The position numbers and the translations under genes were made by a program. Below the pieces are notes generated by a model. It saw nothing but the letters and a program-made list of their open reading frames with translations. It was not told the DNA's origin and did not search any database. Source: Acidobacteriota bacterium (GTDB taxonomy: Bacteria > Acidobacteriota > Terriglobia > Terriglobales > Acidobacteriaceae). From it: DNA of 16,897 nucleotides. Within the stretch, counting starts at the first letter, position 1. Every line of letters starts with the position of its first letter. The stretch covers positions 1-16,897 of the forward strand of contig JAKBAG010000039.1 of assembly GCA_021809235.1 (NCBI GenBank), given 5' to 3'. Shown one piece after another: positions 1 through 7,288 of this stretch.

Positions 1-1
1 C

Positions 2-1168
2 CTTGCGGATGCGAAAGAGCAGCAGCAGCTCTGCTCCGGTGCCGTCGAAGGAATTGGCTCGGCTGGTCGCGGACGCTGCTGGCTACGTCGTGCCGACGGC
101 ACCATGCTCCATGACGCCGCCCTCGAAATTGCGGACTCCGCTTCTGGACTGGCGCACATCACACAGGTCCTTGCGACGCATCCAGAGTTTCCCGCACCCC
201 AGGCGATCGGACACCGCATGGTCTCCAGCAGCCCGGAAGTCACTGAAAACCAGCGAGTCACTGCGCAGCTCATCGCCTGCCTTGAGCGCTACGTCCATTT
301 TGCCCCGCTCCATACGCCACCAGCACTGCATATTCTCCGCCACACGCTGAAAACTTATCCGGAAGTCCCGAGCTTTATCGCTCTCGACAGCTGGTTTCAT
401 CGCGATCTGCCGGAGGTTGCCCGCAGGCTTCCCATTCCCGCTTCCATTGCACAGATGGGTGTCCATCGCTACGGCGCACATGGGCTGTCGTATGAATCCA
501 TCGTTCATCAACTAGGGACACATTTGCCGCAACGGCTCATCGTGGCACACCTGGGCAACGGCTCCAGCATCACGGCAATTCGAAACGGGCGCTCCGTCGA
601 TACTTCCATGGGCCTCACGCCCACCGGTGGACTGATTTCGGCAACACGAACCGGTGAAATCGATCCCGGAGTCCTATTGTTCCTGCTACGGCAGGCAGCC
701 GAATCGGCCGCGAGCACAGAGGAAGCCATCCAGAGGGTCGAGAACATGGTGAATCGCCAATCCGGGCTGTATGGCGTCAGCGAACTATCGAACGACATGC
801 GCACCCTGCGGCGAGCCATTGCCGAAGGCAGTGCAAAGGCCAGACTGGCTGTCGATCTCTACACCGCAGCGATCCGCAAGTATATTGGGGCCTACATTGC
901 CGTGCTGGGTGGGCTCGACATGCTCGTCTTCACCGGCGGCATTGGCGAGCACGACGCCGTAACCCGCACCGAGATTTGCTGCGGACTGGAAGGGCTCGGG
1001 ATCATCCTCGATCCGGAAGAAAACAACCGCCCGGGAGCGCGACAGATCTCCCCGGATAGCGCTGCTGTCGTCGTTCGCACCATGCCCCCCGACGAAGAAG
1101 GCATCATCGTCCGTCACGTGCTGCGGCTGCTGCAGGAAGACAGGCAAACGCTGCATCCAGTGCGCTAG
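2..1168 (+). CDS. ackA: acetate kinase, 5'-truncated by the window edge
   Basis: Acetate kinase interconverts acetate + ATP and acetyl phosphate + ADP in the cytoplasm (ASKHA fold). The reading frame is open from base 2, and 388 residues are visible. The first 15 or so residues, including the usual NAGSSSLKF motif, lie outside the window. An internal ATG at 104 is not the true start, because the frame upstream of it already reads like the family (a VEGIGS segment). Visible motifs are GHR (substrate arginine), APLH, a DSWFHRDLP segment carrying the catalytic aspartate, the histidine of YGAHG, HLGNGSS, DTSMGLTP, TRTGEIDP (catalytic arginine), FTGGIGEH and the C-terminal DEEG glutamate. Two departures stand out: the HGG that normally follows GHRVV is missing, and the second histidine of the usual HGTSHKY is tyrosine. 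The gene shares an apparent operon with the next gene. Acetyl phosphate could come from the transacetylase at 12775 or from a phosphoketolase outside the window. The family call is firm, and acetate preference over propionate is assumed. Confidence 0.93.
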   Translation, partial: LADAKEQQQLCSGAVEGIGSAGRGRCWLRRADGTMLHDAALEIADSASGLAHITQVLATHPEFPAPQAIGHRMVSSSPEVTENQRVTAQLIACLERYVHFAPLHTPPALHILRHTLKTYPEVPSFIALDSWFHRDLPEVARRLPIPASIAQMGVHRYGAHGLSYESIVHQLGTHLPQRLIVAHLGNGSSITAIRNGRSVDTSMGLTPTGGLISATRTGEIDPGVLLFLLRQAAESAASTEEAIQRVENMVNRQSGLYGVSELSNDMRTLRRAIAEGSAKARLAVDLYTAAIRKYIGAYIAVLGGLDMLVFTGGIGEHDAVTRTEICCGLEGLGIILDPEENNRPGARQISPDSAAVVVRTMPPDEEGIIVRHVLRLLQEDRQTLHPVR

Positions 1169-1189
1169 ACTATTTCGTTTGGAGATTCC

Positions 1190-2152
1190 ATGCAGGTCAT
1201 CGAGAATAACCCGTCTCCGGCAGTGCGACGATTCGCCTGGGCCGTGCTCGCCTACTTCATCGCAACCATTCTCTGGGGAACGGTTGTGCGCGCCACCGGG
1301 TCCGGGGCCGGATGCGGCGACCATTGGCCGCTCTGCAACGGCACGGTGATCCAGCAGGCACCCAGCGTGCAGACATGGATCGAGTTTGCCCATCGCATCA
1401 CAGCCGGCCTGGACGTCATCCTCGTGCTGGCGCTGCTGGTATTCACCTGGCGCAGTACAGTGGCACGGCATATGGCGCGCTGGGCCGCAGGCGCCGCGGT
1501 CTTCTTCACCTTTACGGAAGCCCTGCTCGGAGCGTTGCTGGTCAAACTCGGCTTGACGGCGACAAGCCAGTCTCCGCTCCGTGCTCCCTTTCTAGCCCTG
1601 CACCTCAGCAATACCCTGCTGCTGGTTGCGGCTCTAGCCATGACACCCCACCTGCTCGGGCGTCGCGAAGGGATTCGCTGGCGCGACCTCCGCATCACGC
1701 ATCCCATCGGCACCACGATTGGCATGCTCTCCGTGATGATCGTCGGAGTCACCGGGTCCCTTGCTGCGCTTGGCGACACACTGTTCCCGGCCACATCCCT
1801 GCAGTCTTCTCTGGCTGAGGATTTCTCGTCGCGCAGCACCTGGCTTCTGCGCTGGCGATGGACGCATCCGACCTTTGCCATTCTGGCCAGCATCTTTCTG
1901 ATCTGGGTGCTGATTCGTGCCAATCGCCGGGGCGGCCCCTGGGACAACCGCAAGCTTTCCTCTCTGGTTGTCGGCTTGCTGGCGGTACAGTATGTACTCG
2001 GCGCACTCGACGTCGTGCTGCTGGCTCCAGTCTGGATGCAGGTGCTTCACCTGTTAGGCGCAGATGTGCTTTGGTCCGCGCTCGTTGTGCTCACAGCACG
2101 GCTGACTTTTATTCCAGCCACCACCCGGGCTACCTCCATCCCCGCCCGATAA
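1190..2152 (+). CDS. ctaA: heme A synthase (CtaA/Cox15 family)
   Basis: This membrane enzyme oxidises the C8 methyl group of heme O to a formyl group, giving heme A for aa3-type cytochrome oxidase. The 320 residues show about eight hydrophobic segments. The conserved features are the first extracytoplasmic loop with GSGAGC and a Cys42/Cys49 pair, Glu65 and His68 in EFAHR, His138 in LHLSN, His226 in WTHPTF and His287 in LHLLGAD. The four histidines are the expected heme ligands, and the two halves of the protein repeat the same pattern. The start is supported by GGAG at 1181-1184, five bases before the ATG. It follows acetate kinase by 21 bases, suggesting co-transcription. It is not next to ctaB or oxidase subunit genes, which is where such genes often lie. 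It converges on the minus-strand gene ending at 2209, with only 56 bases between them and no clear stem-loop there. Confidence 0.9.
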   Translation: MQVIENNPSPAVRRFAWAVLAYFIATILWGTVVRATGSGAGCGDHWPLCNGTVIQQAPSVQTWIEFAHRITAGLDVILVLALLVFTWRSTVARHMARWAAGAAVFFTFTEALLGALLVKLGLTATSQSPLRAPFLALHLSNTLLLVAALAMTPHLLGRREGIRWRDLRITHPIGTTIGMLSVMIVGVTGSLAALGDTLFPATSLQSSLAEDFSSRSTWLLRWRWTHPTFAILASIFLIWVLIRANRRGGPWDNRKLSSLVVGLLAVQYVLGALDVVLLAPVWMQVLHLLGADVLWSALVVLTARLTFIPATTRATSIPAR

Positions 2153-2208
2153 CTTCCTGCACAGCGCTCGGCTGAATCGCCCGGATTGCTTCACTCAGAC
2201 TGGATCGC

Positions 2209-3357
2209 TCAAATCAGCAGCACACCTGCAGCCGGATAGGCTACACCCTCGCAGCTTGCAGGCAGCAACGGAAGATCCGGTGTGGCCGTCAGCGTCTCAA
2301 TGTTTCCGCCGTGCAGCAGCACAGTGTCTTCAGCCTTGCCGCCAGCTGCGCTGGGGTTCCATGCAAATGCCTGGCAATCCTGCACCTGCTCTGTGCCCTC
2401 CGGCGTGGCAACCCACTCCCGCTCCCAGTAACCGGTGGCACCGCCCTGATGATGCCGCAACTCTTCCCCGGCATAACCGGCATCAGCATAACCCTGCTTC
2501 GCCACACGAAACAGTTCAGCGGATGTAGCCCCGGCACGCGTATGGTGCAGCAGCGACGCATTCACGGCAGCCGCAGCCTCAAATCCACGCTGTAGTTCCG
2601 CCGGCAACGCTCCCACATGTGCAAATCGCGTAATGGAAACCGTAAGGCCCCACCGTCTGGCGCACAGATTCAGCATGGCAAATCGCTCCATTCGCTGCCC
2701 ACGCGCAACCGCGTGCTTGTAGCGTACGATTCGATCATCCACTGCCATCAGATAGACCGATGGCAGGATGCCGCGCCGCAGCAGTGCCGACGCTACCCTG
2801 GCCTCCATCTCGAACTCACTGATGCCCGGCTGCAACGTGTGCAACACTTCTGTCGTGGCCGTTGCCGTGGCCCGTCCCAGCCAGCGCATGCGTGCGATTT
2901 CAGGTGCGGAAAGACTGGCGCGCAGCGGGGCCAGATGTGCAGGCGCCATCCCGATTGCCGGCACATCACAGGCGACATGCGGACCTGCCAGCTCCAGCGC
3001 GCGATCCACCGTGTCATCCTCCGCCCACGGAAAGATGACCGGCTCAAATCCCAAAGCACCAAACTCCTCGTCCGTCAGGCGTGGAGCCTCATTGGCCGTG
3101 GTCAGGAAGTAGCATCGGCCCTCCTGTGTTACGAGCACCGAGCCGACCCCCGTTTCGCAGGGCGTGAGTACACGCAACTCCACAGCTCCGCCGGTGATCC
3201 AGGCAATGTTCTCGCTGCGTCGCAGCAGCACACCTTCCAGATGCTGCGAACGCATCCAATCCATGAGGCGGGCGCGCTTGGCGTCAATCTCCGCGCTCCA
3301 GTCCGAAGCGGTGACCAGCACCGCTCCGTCCACAGTCAAATCCTTAGCAATGCCCAT
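2209..3357 (-). CDS. M24-fold (aminopeptidase P/creatinase-like) protein with degenerate metal site
   Basis: A 382-residue protein with the two-part layout of the creatinase/prolidase family: an N-terminal domain at about 20-150 and a pita-bread M24 domain at about 155-350. In metal-dependent members the ligands are Asp, Asp, His, Glu, Glu. Here the first Asp is Asn230 (LNLCA), the second is Ser241 (VSITR), the histidine is kept at His302/303 (HHQGG), the first Glu is Asn334 (AWNPS) and the last is kept at Glu343 (AEDTV). Three of five ligands are therefore gone, as in creatinase, which uses the fold without metal. A peptidase activity is unlikely. A C-N hydrolase or a non-enzymatic role is possible. 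The start has AGGTG about five bases upstream. It is the last gene of the minus-strand run, 34 bases after the isomerase, so it probably acts on the same substrate route. The family assignment is good and the substrate unknown. Confidence 0.78.
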   Translation of the reverse strand: MGIAKDLTVDGAVLVTASDWSAEIDAKRARLMDWMRSQHLEGVLLRRSENIAWITGGAVELRVLTPCETGVGSVLVTQEGRCYFLTTANEAPRLTDEEFGALGFEPVIFPWAEDDTVDRALELAGPHVACDVPAIGMAPAHLAPLRASLSAPEIARMRWLGRATATATTEVLHTLQPGISEFEMEARVASALLRRGILPSVYLMAVDDRIVRYKHAVARGQRMERFAMLNLCARRWGLTVSITRFAHVGALPAELQRGFEAAAAVNASLLHHTRAGATSAELFRVAKQGYADAGYAGEELRHHQGGATGYWEREWVATPEGTEQVQDCQAFAWNPSAAGGKAEDTVLLHGGNIETLTATPDLPLLPASCEGVAYPAAGVLLI

Positions 3358-3391
3358 GGCACCTCATGTCGTCGGTTCTGGTGGACTGGCT

Positions 3392-4819
3392 CTAGTCTTC
3401 CAATGCCGGGTGATAGTGGCTCTCGAAGCCCAGGTAGCGCACAGCAGCCTCATGCAGGGAACGGGAAACATCGCTGAAGTTCGCTGCCACATGATGCTCG
3501 AATCCTTCGCGGCAGATATAGCGCAGAAGCTTCTGCAGCTCAGGAATCTCAGCCACTCCGGCGCCTCCAAAGGTGGTCAGTGGATCGTCGGTGAACTGTC
3601 CCGGACCAACATAGCCGCGAATCACCCCGCGACGATCATCCGTCGAGAACCGGGCATAGCTCATGGCTCCGCTCTTTACTCGGCCCACGCAGGTTCCGAA
3701 GGTGTTTTCCTTACCAACCGTTCCGGCAATGATCTCCTGGAAGTCCATCTTGACTTCCTTGAAAAAGTGTTTCGGCAGGTTGGAGCAATGGAAACAGACA
3801 CACTTGTTCGGATCGCCGCCGTAGTTGTTGTTCCAGTCCAGCAGAGCCGAAGGCGTCCCGGATGCCAGCGCCAGCATGTGCATGCTCAGCGTACCAGGAA
3901 CATCTACCTCACATGCGGAGGGGATCAGGTCATTGGACATCATGCTCATGATGGTGCAGGGAACCACGCCGAAGTACTCCTCGAGCGAAGTCCAGCACTG
4001 AACCGCACTCACGGTCACCGCGGTCTGCTTCATCCATACATCAATCACAGCGCCCAGCTTGGCCATCTTGAGCAGAGCCGCTTCGGGAATTCCCGAGGTG
4101 CTGACATATCCCTTGATCGCAGCCAGCTTGGCCTGTGCCAGGTCGTCACTGTCCTTCATGCGCTCAATACGTCCCATGATCTCCGACAGATCAATCGGCT
4201 CCACGGAAATCCCATGCGTCTCCAGGATGCGCTCCGAGTAGCGGACCGTATTGAAGGCCGAAGGACGTGCGCCAATGGCACCGATACGCAGATTCTTCAA
4301 TCCGCGCACCACTCGGCAAACCTGACCAAACCACTCCAGGTCCGCCTTGAACTCCGCCGACTGGGGAGCCTCCGTGTGCAGCGTCGTCAGCGAGTACGGA
4401 ATCCCGTACTGCATCAGGTTGTTGCAGACGCTCATCTTGCCGCAGAAGCTGTCCCTGCGGGTCGCAATCGTCATAGCATCGCTGCGATCCGGCGTGGCCT
4501 GCACCAGAACGGGTACCTGCAAACCAGCCAGACGGATGGCATCAGCCACGCCTCGTTCATCGCCAAAGTTGGGCAGCGTAACCACAATCCCGTCAATCTC
4601 GGCAGCATGCTTCTTGAACAACTCCGCGCAACGCTGAGCCTCGGCAAATGTCTCCACTGCTCCAAACTTGGATTCCTCTGCGGTGAGCACAATCGCCTTG
4701 GCACCACTGGCCGTGATTGCCTGAATCATCTCCTCGCGGCCGGACTTTGCCAGCTGATCCGGGAAAAAGCCCCGATTGCCCACCACCACACCGTACGTCA
4801 ACTGCCTTTGCGCTGCCAT
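3392..4819 (-). CDS. L-fucose/L-arabinose isomerase family protein
   Basis: An aldose-ketose isomerase of the FucI/AraA superfamily (475 residues, Mn2+-type active site). The N-terminal part (about 1-170) has the open Rossmann-like layout of the family. The C-terminal part carries the likely metal ligands Glu304 (SACEVDV), Asp328 (LLDWNN) and His442 or His443 (FEHHVA), matching Glu337, Asp361 and His528 of E. coli FucI. The protein is shorter than classical FucI (about 590) and fits the compact FucI-like group. I placed the start at the ATG at 4819 because GGGAG lies seven bases before it. ATGs at 4834 and 4897 are in frame but lack this support. A CxCxxC cluster (Cys340, 342, 345) sits just after the Asp328 region. 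The gene follows the transporter pair by 162 bases and precedes the M24-like gene by 34. The substrate could be L-fucose, D-arabinose or another aldose, and sequence alone does not decide. Confidence 0.85.
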   Translation of the reverse strand: MAAQRQLTYGVVVGNRGFFPDQLAKSGREEMIQAITASGAKAIVLTAEESKFGAVETFAEAQRCAELFKKHAAEIDGIVVTLPNFGDERGVADAIRLAGLQVPVLVQATPDRSDAMTIATRRDSFCGKMSVCNNLMQYGIPYSLTTLHTEAPQSAEFKADLEWFGQVCRVVRGLKNLRIGAIGARPSAFNTVRYSERILETHGISVEPIDLSEIMGRIERMKDSDDLAQAKLAAIKGYVSTSGIPEAALLKMAKLGAVIDVWMKQTAVTVSAVQCWTSLEEYFGVVPCTIMSMMSNDLIPSACEVDVPGTLSMHMLALASGTPSALLDWNNNYGGDPNKCVCFHCSNLPKHFFKEVKMDFQEIIAGTVGKENTFGTCVGRVKSGAMSYARFSTDDRRGVIRGYVGPGQFTDDPLTTFGGAGVAEIPELQKLLRYICREGFEHHVAANFSDVSRSLHEAAVRYLGFESHYHPALED

Positions 4820-4981
4820 CTCAGTCACTCCCATGTTATGTTTTGTTCTTTTCAACGGAAACTGGCATTCGCGCCTGCGCCAGACACTGCCCTGCATCTC
4901 CGATTTGGATCACTCACTTCTTAAATGAAGCGCCCGCACTCCCTGGATCGAGTTGCACTTCAAGCATACGATCCCTGACCG

Positions 4982-5194
4982 TCAGCGACCCGGTCGAAAT
5001 CGCAAAGTATAGAACAGACCGAGAACCAGCATAATCGCTCCCCACCAGACAGGGGCATGCAACCGAGCCAGCACCACGTGCGCAAGATGTCCGGTGATGA
5101 GCTCCCAGAGCCCGTAGCCGAAGATCATCACGCCGTAGATCGATAACAGTACTCCGATAAAAAACCAGATCGGTATCTCCCGCGATCCTTCCAT
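4982..5194 (-). CDS. small two-helix membrane protein paired with the symporter
   Basis: A 70-residue protein with two hydrophobic segments at about 10-32 and 48-66, separated by a short loop containing a LARLHAP stretch and ending in a basic tail (RFRPGR). I do not recognise a named family. The gene looks real. It has a GAGG Shine-Dalgarno five bases before the ATG, it starts ten bases after the stop of the symporter gene, and the symporter stop codon adjoins that Shine-Dalgarno, which suggests coupled translation. Other SSS transporters are known to be encoded with small membrane partners (for example the DUF997 protein beside PanF and the DUF4212 protein beside ActP-like transporters). By analogy this may be an accessory subunit or stability factor. 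That role is inference. Confidence 0.72.
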   Translation of the reverse strand: MEGSREIPIWFFIGVLLSIYGVMIFGYGLWELITGHLAHVVLARLHAPVWWGAIMLVLGLFYTLRFRPGR

Positions 5195-5204
5195 CTCTTC
5201 ACCT

Positions 5205-6977
5205 CTACCAGAACATCACATTCAGAGCCACAAACACCACCACTGCAATGGCAGCCCAGAAAAGCTCACTCTTGTAAAACGCAACCGGATCTTCCGCCGG
5301 CAAGGCTGTCGCACCGTACACGAGCCCATTCAGTTCGTCCACATTCCGCGGGCGGGTAAACAGACTCACCACAAAGGTAATGATCACGGTGATGCTCAGG
5401 CTCCACAGAGCACGATACATATTCTCGGCCATATCCTTGGCATCCGGAGAAAGAGCCACGTAGCGCAGCGCAGAAGGATCGAAGTGAACCCATGCCCACA
5501 GCGAGACCGAGGTAACGGTTCCAATCAGCAATCCCCAGAAGCCACCTTCGCGCGTGGCTCGCTTCCAGAACATCCCCATCAGAATGGCGCCGAGCAACGG
5601 CGCGATAAAGAAGCTGAAGAGAGCCTGCACATAGTCCATAATGCCCTGCGCGTTCATCACCAGATATGCCGCGCCAATCGAGATGACCACGCCCAGAACC
5701 GTTGCCCATCGTCCAACCGCGACATAGTGCTCATCGCGCGCATTGCGCCGCAGCATCGGCTGATAGATGTCATAGGTCCATACCGCAGCAAAGGCGCTCA
5801 CGTTACCTGCCATGCCGCTCATGAAACCGGCAATCAGTGCCGTAATTCCCAAGCCCAGTAGTCCCGGTCCGCAGTAGCGCACCAGCATCAACGGCAACAC
5901 CTCGTTATAGCTGTGCAAACCGGCCCCTGGATGTGCACTGACAATGTTCTCGCCCACCAGATGCATCAGGCTGCCATCGGGATTATGCAGCACGACCAGG
6001 CCCAGAATGCCAGGAAGAATGACAATGAACGGAACTGCCATCTTGAAGAACGATCCGATCACCGGTGCCATGCGCGCCGAGCGCAGGCTGTTGGCGGCCA
6101 GCACACGCTGCACCACCAGGAAGTCTGTCGTCCAGTAGCCGAAGCTGATGGCAAAGCCCAGACCAAAAATTATGCCCGTCCAGTGCACACCCATCGGGTT
6201 GTCATGGAAGTGACCCAGACCGCGCCAGAGATGCAGATAATCCTGCCCCTGAAAATTGGTCAGGATCCGATTCTTCAGCCCCGTCCAACCACCGGCGTCA
6301 ATCATGCCCAGGATCGGCACCAGCAGCGCGCCGCCCCAGATAAGCACAAACTGCAGCACTTCATTGAAGATGGCCGAACGGAGCCCTCCCAGTGCCACAT
6401 AGGCAGCAACGGCCAGAGAGGAAACTACGATACTGAACGTGATATTCCAGCCCAGCACCACCTTCATCACCAGTGCCATGGAGAACATGTTCACGCCGCT
6501 CATCAGGATCGTCATGAATGCAAACGAAACAGCAGCCACGGTGCTGGAACCCTGCCCAAAGCGCAGCTTCAGATAGCCAGGGACAGAATGCGTCTTGGAG
6601 ACGTAGTAGAACGGCATCATCACAATGCCGAGAAACAGCATTGCCGGGATGGCACCTATCCAGTACCAGTGCGCGGCCAGAATTCCGTATTGATAAGCGG
6701 AACCGGCCCAGCCCATCAATTCCAGCGATCCCAGATTTGCAGAAACAAAACTCAATCCGGCGATCCAGGCGGTCATTTCACGACCGGCCATGAAGAATTC
6801 TTCGCTTGTGTTAGCGCGACTCTTCAGGTAATAGCCAATCCACATCACCATTGCGAAATAGACGACGATGACGGCAATATCCAACCCGCCCAGACGAGCG
6901 AGGGAAGTCGTGGTGAGCGCCACAGCCGTGGCAGCAGGCAGGGAATTGCCCAAGGAAAGTACAGGTGCGGTCAACAT
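5205..6977 (-). CDS. SSS-family (SGLT-like) solute symporter
   Basis: A 590-residue integral membrane transporter of the sodium:solute symporter family, closest in feel to the sugar branch (SGLT/vSGLT). About 14 hydrophobic segments are visible, starting at residue 33. The core motif runs from AGREMTAW (64-71) through SANLGSLELMGWAGSAY (79-95), and an ALGGLRSAIF segment (195-204) is typical of the family. The helix equivalent to TM8 reads GFMSGMAGNVSAF and leads into WTYDIYQ. The two positions that supply Ser/Thr hydroxyls to sodium site Na2 in vSGLT and SGLT1 align with Ala397 and Ala398 here, so ion coupling may differ. The ATG at 6977 has only a weak upstream GAGG, 13 bases away. It heads the minus-strand run and is followed by a small membrane protein ten bases on. 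The isomerase downstream makes a monosaccharide the likely cargo. Confidence 0.88.
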   Translation of the reverse strand: MLTAPVLSLGNSLPAATAVALTTTSLARLGGLDIAVIVVYFAMVMWIGYYLKSRANTSEEFFMAGREMTAWIAGLSFVSANLGSLELMGWAGSAYQYGILAAHWYWIGAIPAMLFLGIVMMPFYYVSKTHSVPGYLKLRFGQGSSTVAAVSFAFMTILMSGVNMFSMALVMKVVLGWNITFSIVVSSLAVAAYVALGGLRSAIFNEVLQFVLIWGGALLVPILGMIDAGGWTGLKNRILTNFQGQDYLHLWRGLGHFHDNPMGVHWTGIIFGLGFAISFGYWTTDFLVVQRVLAANSLRSARMAPVIGSFFKMAVPFIVILPGILGLVVLHNPDGSLMHLVGENIVSAHPGAGLHSYNEVLPLMLVRYCGPGLLGLGITALIAGFMSGMAGNVSAFAAVWTYDIYQPMLRRNARDEHYVAVGRWATVLGVVISIGAAYLVMNAQGIMDYVQALFSFFIAPLLGAILMGMFWKRATREGGFWGLLIGTVTSVSLWAWVHFDPSALRYVALSPDAKDMAENMYRALWSLSITVIITFVVSLFTRPRNVDELNGLVYGATALPAEDPVAFYKSELFWAAIAVVVFVALNVMFW

Positions 6978-7042
6978 GGCAGCATCATAACCTCAAGCTC
7001 GCATATCCCGGCTGCTTTCGACAGCGGACACAAGCCTCACGT

Positions 7043-7079
7043 CCAATCAGTAAATTGGTTTAGTTGTATAGTTGTCAAG
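7043..7079. promoter_or_regulatory. candidate operator: CCAAT/ATTGG inverted repeat and TAGTTGT direct repeat
   Basis: CCAAT at 7043-7047 and ATTGG at 7054-7058 form an inverted repeat with a six-base spacer. TAGTTGT occurs twice in tandem at 7061-7067 and 7069-7075, eight bases apart. Both overlap the predicted -10/-35 spacer of the symporter promoter, the usual position for a repressor site. The regulator is not encoded next to it, and the site class (GntR or LacI type) cannot be settled here. Confidence 0.35.
7049..7078 (-). promoter_or_regulatory. candidate sigma70-type promoter for the symporter operon
   Basis: On the minus strand a perfect TTGACA (7078 to 7073) is followed after 18 bases by TTTACT (7054 to 7049), a 4-of-6 match to the -10 consensus. 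Transcription would start near 7042, leaving a leader of about 65 bases before the ATG at 6977. The spacer is AT-rich in contrast to its surroundings. No experimental support is available from sequence alone. Confidence 0.42.
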
Positions 7080-7288
7080 TTTTTCTTCCTATATCCCTGC
7101 ATTCACTCTCGGCCGTATTGCATCTTCCCCGGCTTGATCCCGCACCCATCCCGGCCCTATCCCGATTTTTCCCTTGTATTCCAGCCGTTTCAAGGCTAAG
7201 TTGAGGCATGGAATGCGCTTGTCCGCCTGCAAGCGAATTGTTCCTCTTCGGTCACCTTCCCAACTCTCTACCCAAAAGGAATCCTGCC

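Larger units (their letters stand above)
6978..7288. other. divergent intergenic region between symporter operon and aminotransferase
   Basis: A 311-base spacer with no supported gene. The left half holds the probable promoter and operator of the symporter operon (see 7043-7079). The right half is C-rich and pyrimidine-heavy on the plus strand. It contains three ATCCCG copies between about 7137 and 7168 and a short inverted repeat, CGCTTG at 7216-7221 and CAAGCG at 7230-7235. The ribosome binding site of the aminotransferase is at 7276-7280. An in-frame ATG at 7208 would add 27 residues ahead of the Tat signal and is not favoured. Confidence 0.6.

Noticed and set aside
785..1471. 228-residue minus-strand open frame across the acetate kinase/heme A synthase junction
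   Set aside because: Antisense to conserved motifs of both genes; composition typical of a shadow frame.
3164..4924. 586-residue plus-strand open frame opposite the isomerase and part of the M24 gene
   Set aside because: It is antisense to two clearly recognisable proteins, is rich in Arg, His and Gln without domain motifs, and reflects the GC-biased codons of the real genes.
7137..7168. Three ATCCCG copies considered as a tandem repeat or CRISPR-like element
   Set aside because: Copies are six bases with unequal short spacing in a C-rich stretch; no repeat-spacer structure.
5913..7199. 428-residue plus-strand open frame opposite the symporter
   Set aside because: Composition is His/Gln/Arg-rich with no family motif; it mirrors a well-supported membrane transporter and crosses its promoter region.
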